DNA of 43,715 nt, taken from contig NZ_JAAKDT010000029.1 in assembly GCF_011038785.1 (NCBI RefSeq), positions 1 to 43,715 of the forward strand, read 5' to 3'. This DNA is from Parabacteroides sp. ZJ-118 (GTDB taxonomy: Bacteria > Bacteroidota > Bacteroidia > Bacteroidales > Tannerellaceae). The notes under the pieces are model-generated. The model did not search any database, was not told where the DNA came from, and saw only the letters and a list, made by a program, of their open reading frames with translations. Of this stretch, positions 40,851-43,715 are shown piece after piece (the first letter of the stretch is position 1; each line of letters begins with the position of its first letter). The position numbers and the translations under genes are program-made.

Positions 40851-41756
40851 ATGAGAAATTTACCTTTAATTGAAGTCACTGAATTAATCAAAGGAATTGA
40901 GTCCAGTGATAGCTTTCAAGATGATCTATCGATAGCGGATCTGAACGGAGAATTGATTAATTACGAGGAGAAAAGGCTGGAGCATTCCACCCCGATGCGT
41001 TTAAATGCTTTGTTGATGATCTTGGTACAGGAAGGTACCGCCGATATTTCGGTAGATTATATTCCATATAAGATAGAGAAAAATACGTTTATAACCTTGA
41101 TGCCGACTCATATTATACAGGTATCGAAAGTGAGCAAAGACTTAAGAGGGCGTTTGTTGATCGTGTCCAGATCTTTTCTGGATGGATATACTGCCCCGGC
41201 AAGGAAAAAGAACCCCATGGTGCTTTATATGCAGATCCGCAAGAATCCATGTGCCGCGATGAGTGCCGGGGAGACTGAGCATATCTCCGGTCAATTCTCC
41301 ATCCTGCGGGAAAAGATGAAGCTACGTACTCATTTTTTCCAGAAGGAGGCGCTTCAGAACGCTTTGATCGGCTTCTTTATCGAGCTGGCTAATATCTTTA
41401 TGGGTAAGAAGGAGCTGATGACAACGCCTACGCTCTCCCGGAAGGAGGAGCTTTTCGAGCAGTTCCTGCAATTGCTTTTCGAGCATTGCAAGGAGCAGCA
41501 CGTCGTTACCTTCTATGCCGAGAAATTATTTATTACCCCACAGTATCTTTCGCTTATCTTAAAGGAGCTGACGGGTAAATCGGCGAATAAATGGATTGAC
41601 GACGCCTTGATCGTCGAGGCTAAGATGCTGTTGAAGGCCCCGCAAGCCACGGTCCAGCAAGTAGCGGATATACTCCACTTCTCCGACCAATCCACTTTTG
41701 GCAAGTTTTTCAAGAAGCATATGGGGGTATCACCCATGGAATACCGGAAATCATAA
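40851..41756 (+). CDS. AraC-family transcriptional regulator
   Basis: From ATG 40851 the protein has 301 residues; the open frame from 40767 includes the promoter element and is unlikely to be translated. The N-terminal part has a cupin-like sensor (ALLMILVQEGTADISVDYIP then YKIEKNTFITLMPTHIIQVS). The C-terminal ~100 residues are the double helix-turn-helix: HVVTFYAEKLFITPQYLSLI, then LTGKSANKWIDDALIVEAKM, and the second helix pair TVQQVADILHFSDQSTFGKF, ending with FKKHMGVSPMEYRKS. Its target is unknown; it is divergent from the RND operon and could also act on it. The last 6 bp overlap the convergent HdeD-like gene. Confidence 0.92.
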   Translation: MRNLPLIEVTELIKGIESSDSFQDDLSIADLNGELINYEEKRLEHSTPMRLNALLMILVQEGTADISVDYIPYKIEKNTFITLMPTHIIQVSKVSKDLRGRLLIVSRSFLDGYTAPARKKNPMVLYMQIRKNPCAAMSAGETEHISGQFSILREKMKLRTHFFQKEALQNALIGFFIELANIFMGKKELMTTPTLSRKEELFEQFLQLLFEHCKEQHVVTFYAEKLFITPQYLSLILKELTGKSANKWIDDALIVEAKMLLKAPQATVQQVADILHFSDQSTFGKFFKKHMGVSPMEYRKS

Positions 41757-42287
41757 TCCGGTATTCTCGATACGCTTGTGGAATTTATACCAGTTGATCA
41801 GCTCGCAAGCCCCGTAGAAAATGCTGGCTACGCCGAAGATTACGAATGTATTCGCCGCCGCCCCGAACGGGTAGGCGAGAATCATTACCCCGGTTATCAG
41901 GATCAAAGCCGGCATCAGGTAGAACCCCCATGGTACATCGCTCCATCTCCTCGCGGATATCAATGAAACCAATTGCTGTACGCCGGCAATTACCAATAGG
42001 GCGCCAAGTATGTACATTAATATGTTCACGAAGAACTCGGGCATGATTACCAACCACGCCCCGAACAGTACGCTTCCCGCCGCCTCGATAGGAAACATAG
42101 CTTTCTCCCCGTTCTCGTTTCCCGGTCGGGTGAAATAGCTGAGGATAGCGAATAATCCCGGTAAAATGAATAGTACGCCGATCGTGATAACCAGATAAGT
42201 TATGGCTGCTTCCGGCCATAATACCGAAACAAACCCCAATACCATCGCGAATGCGCTACGTAAAACCGTGCCATTAATAGATCTCAT
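41751..42287 (-). CDS. HdeD/DUF308-family membrane protein
   Basis: A 178-residue integral membrane protein with about six hydrophobic helices: ALAMVLGFVSVLWP-like FAMVLGFVSVLWPEAAITYL, GVLFILPGLFAILSYF, GSVLFGAWLVIMPEFFVNIL, MYILGALLVIAGVQQLVSLI, and GFYLMPALILITGVMILAYP. The repeated pattern is that of HdeD/DUF308, a family named for acid resistance in E. coli, with unclear biochemistry. A -7 element TACCTTTG lies at 42438-42445, giving a leader of about 150 bases. Confidence 0.85.
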   Translation of the reverse strand: MRSINGTVLRSAFAMVLGFVSVLWPEAAITYLVITIGVLFILPGLFAILSYFTRPGNENGEKAMFPIEAAGSVLFGAWLVIMPEFFVNILMYILGALLVIAGVQQLVSLISARRWSDVPWGFYLMPALILITGVMILAYPFGAAANTFVIFGVASIFYGACELINWYKFHKRIENTGL

Positions 42288-42586
42288 ATATTTTTATTTT
42301 AGTATTTCATCGATTTGATATAATCGTTTGAAGAATAAACACTTGAAGTTGTTTTGAAAAGAGCGAGGTAACGATCCGGGAATCGTGCGAATTTCTGCAG
42401 TTTGCGGTAGTAATACCCTCAAATAACTCTTGTACGACAAAGGTATAACATTTTTCTCATATAGAGCTAAGTCTCTCAAAATTTATTTCGCATATACAGA
42501 AACACTCCCGATCGATTATTCTTCGGGAGTGTTGTTTTCTTGTTGCAATCTGTCGGATATCTGTAGGAGGTTGACTAACCCGACTT
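42288..42586. promoter_or_regulatory. Intergenic region: HdeD promoter and hydrolase terminator
   Basis: Minus-strand TACCTTTG (42438-42445) is the -7 element for the HdeD-like gene. AACACTCCCGA (42501-42511) pairs perfectly with TCGGGAGTGTT (42523-42533) around an 11-base loop. It is followed by GTTTTC on the plus strand, and on the minus strand it lies 54 bp beyond the stop of the hydrolase gene. I see no gene. Confidence 0.65.
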
Positions 42587-42910
42587 CTATTTCAAGTATT
42601 CTCTGAAAAAATCCTCCAGTTTGTCGAACGGAATAATATCCGTCCGGTCATATAAATCCGTATGCACGGCACCAGGAACTATGAGCAGCTGTTTGTTGTC
42701 GCCTTTCAGCTTTTTGAAAGCCTCCTCGCCCATGTAGCGAGAATGTGCCTTCTCGCCATGAATCACCAACACGGCGCTGCGGATTTCATCGGCATACGCA
42801 AGGATAGGTGCGTTGAGAAATGCGAGATTGGAGGTCTTGTTCCAACCTAAACCGGAGTTGATGGAACGGGGATGATAGCCTCGTTCGGTCTTGTAATAGT
42901 CGTAACTCAA
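42587..42910 (-). pseudogene. Alpha/beta hydrolase gene, 5' part cut off by an IS
   Basis: Only the C-terminal ~106 residues remain, starting SYDYYKTERGYHPRSINSG. The family trace is clear: VLVIHGEKAHSRYM near the catalytic aspartate/glutamate position, and LLIVPGAVHTDLYDR with the catalytic histidine, ending KLEDFFREYLK, as in the YcjY/dienelactone-hydrolase-like group. The nucleophile serine half is missing. Upstream in frame the sequence runs into IS DNA and a stop by about 42930, and no proper start codon is present. The rest of the gene may continue beyond the IS outside the window. Confidence 0.75.
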
Positions 42911-43715
42911 GTTTCGGATTTAGTATGATGCCATAAAAATGGTCATGAAAAAGGCTTTGAGAATTTCCGTATATGACGGAAATTTAGTAATTTAGAGGTG
43001 TTCAAACAGCTAAATACCATACTCAAAGCCATGAGCAAAATTACAAATATTCCGTCGGAAATCAAGAGTTTTTTCAGTGAAAAGCGCAAAAGTTCAGTTA
43101 TGGATACATTTTCGAGTCTTCTTTCCTCATTCCATTTTGACAGCCGTTGTCTTGGTGGCAAAAAGAGGGCGAACTGCCAACTGACCAATCTACAGATTTT
43201 TCAGATTATCGTGTTGATGCCGTTCTTTGCAATAAAAGGGTTCTCCCATTATCCCGAATCGGTGCTCAACCGCATGTTTGGAGGTAAGAAAGATGTATTC
43301 TACTCCTTTATGGCGCAAGACAACATAGACTGGCGCAATCTGATTTACCGCATGGCAGTCAGGCTCATCTCCTGCGTGACTTGCCGTAAGGATTTCAAGA
43401 AGAGCCATCTTCCCACTGTCCTCATAGCCGATGACTCGGATCTGCCGAAATCCGGAATGCGCATGGAGGCGATAGGCAAGATTTTCTCTCATGTCCACCA
43501 AAAGTGCATCCTCGGATATAAGGCGCTTATGTTGTGCTGGAGCGATGGGCGCACACAGTTTACGCTTGACGTCTCCCTTCATGGCGAAAAAGGGAAAGTC
43601 GACGGCAAGGAACAAGGATTGACGGCAGAACAACGTCAAAGACGATATGCACGTCAGCGCGATGCGGAATCTCATGCAGCCAAACGCAAGGAGGAATATT
43701 TCATGGGCAAAGGTG
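42911..43715 (+). mobile_element. IS4-type insertion sequence, left part (runs off the window)
   Basis: The boundary lies near 42911-42930, where the hydrolase frame is lost. The left end is AT-rich and the transposase gene follows. The terminal inverted repeat and target duplication cannot be settled, because the right end is outside the window. Confidence 0.7.
43031..43715 (+). CDS. IS4-family transposase, partial (3' end outside the window)
   Basis: From ATG 43031 an uninterrupted frame of 228 codons runs to the end of the window; a GTG at 42998 could add 11 residues. The protein starts MSKITNIPSEIKSFFSEKRK and contains NLQIFQIIVLMPFFAIKGFS, then VLIADDSDLPKSGMRMEAIG with the first catalytic aspartate, and LGYKALMLCWSDGRTQFTLD followed by SLHGEK, as in IS4/IS701-type DDE transposases. 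The later catalytic residues lie beyond the window. The reading frame is clean, so the element may be active. Confidence 0.82.
   Translation, partial: MSKITNIPSEIKSFFSEKRKSSVMDTFSSLLSSFHFDSRCLGGKKRANCQLTNLQIFQIIVLMPFFAIKGFSHYPESVLNRMFGGKKDVFYSFMAQDNIDWRNLIYRMAVRLISCVTCRKDFKKSHLPTVLIADDSDLPKSGMRMEAIGKIFSHVHQKCILGYKALMLCWSDGRTQFTLDVSLHGEKGKVDGKEQGLTAEQRQRRYARQRDAESHAAKRKEEYFMGKG

Noticed and set aside
42294-42479. 61-codon minus-strand ORF before the HdeD-like gene
   Set aside because: It includes the -7 promoter element and shows no family resemblance.

Overview
The window looks like a chromosome segment of a gut Bacteroidales bacterium, most likely a Parabacteroides. This rests on several visible traits: promoters of the TTG-N19/20-TAnnTTTG type before many genes, a type III glutamine synthetase, LL-diaminopimelate aminotransferase (dapL), a secreted protein with a C-terminal type IX secretion sorting domain, a TonB-dependent receptor with a carboxypeptidase-regulatory-like N-terminus, and families common in Bacteroidales (DUF3843-like, DUF4435). 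The genus is inferred, since no rRNA gene is present. I saw no tRNA, rRNA or CRISPR array.

Positions 1-5485 are a decayed, AT-richer accessory island. It holds IS66 and IS4 (DUF4372-type) transposase debris, a complete UDP-glucose 6-dehydrogenase, a MNT/HEPN toxin-antitoxin pair, the tail of a second dehydrogenase copy, a complete UDP-glucuronate 4-epimerase-like gene, and an rfbA pseudogene cut off exactly at an IS66-type terminal repeat. This reads as the wreck of a capsule or surface polysaccharide locus. Positions 5482-8674 carry an AAA/DUF4143 ATPase and, separately, a two-gene ABC-class ATPase plus DUF4435 Toprim operon that resembles the PARIS anti-phage system.

Positions 8860-21585 are mostly core metabolism and noticeably richer in G+C: rplU-rpmA, a PurF-like protein without the N-terminal cysteine, pepT-gcvT, a Gfo/Idh/MocA oxidoreductase, nadE, then dapF-dapL-glutamine synthetase III on the minus strand. 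Positions 21586-29811 concern the cell surface: a T9SS cargo protein, a DUF3843-like protein, and a plus-strand set of TonB receptor, beta-helix lipoprotein and MORN-repeat protein.

Positions 29818-31620 hold rplY, pth and an S4-domain protein. Positions 31873-40587 are a probable seven-gene minus-strand operon: TetR regulator, TolC-like protein, adaptor, RND pump, small PII-like protein, old-yellow-enzyme-type oxidoreductase and short-chain dehydrogenase. Its promoter spacer contains a dyad that could be the TetR operator. The window ends with an AraC-type regulator, an HdeD-like membrane protein, and an alpha/beta hydrolase gene whose 5' part is cut by an IS4-type transposase gene running off the end.

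The points most worth following up are the PARIS-like pair, the layered scars in the polysaccharide island, the cysteine-less PurF, the hairpin cluster before rplY, a 24-codon ORF in the nadE leader, and the receptor/beta-helix/MORN set.
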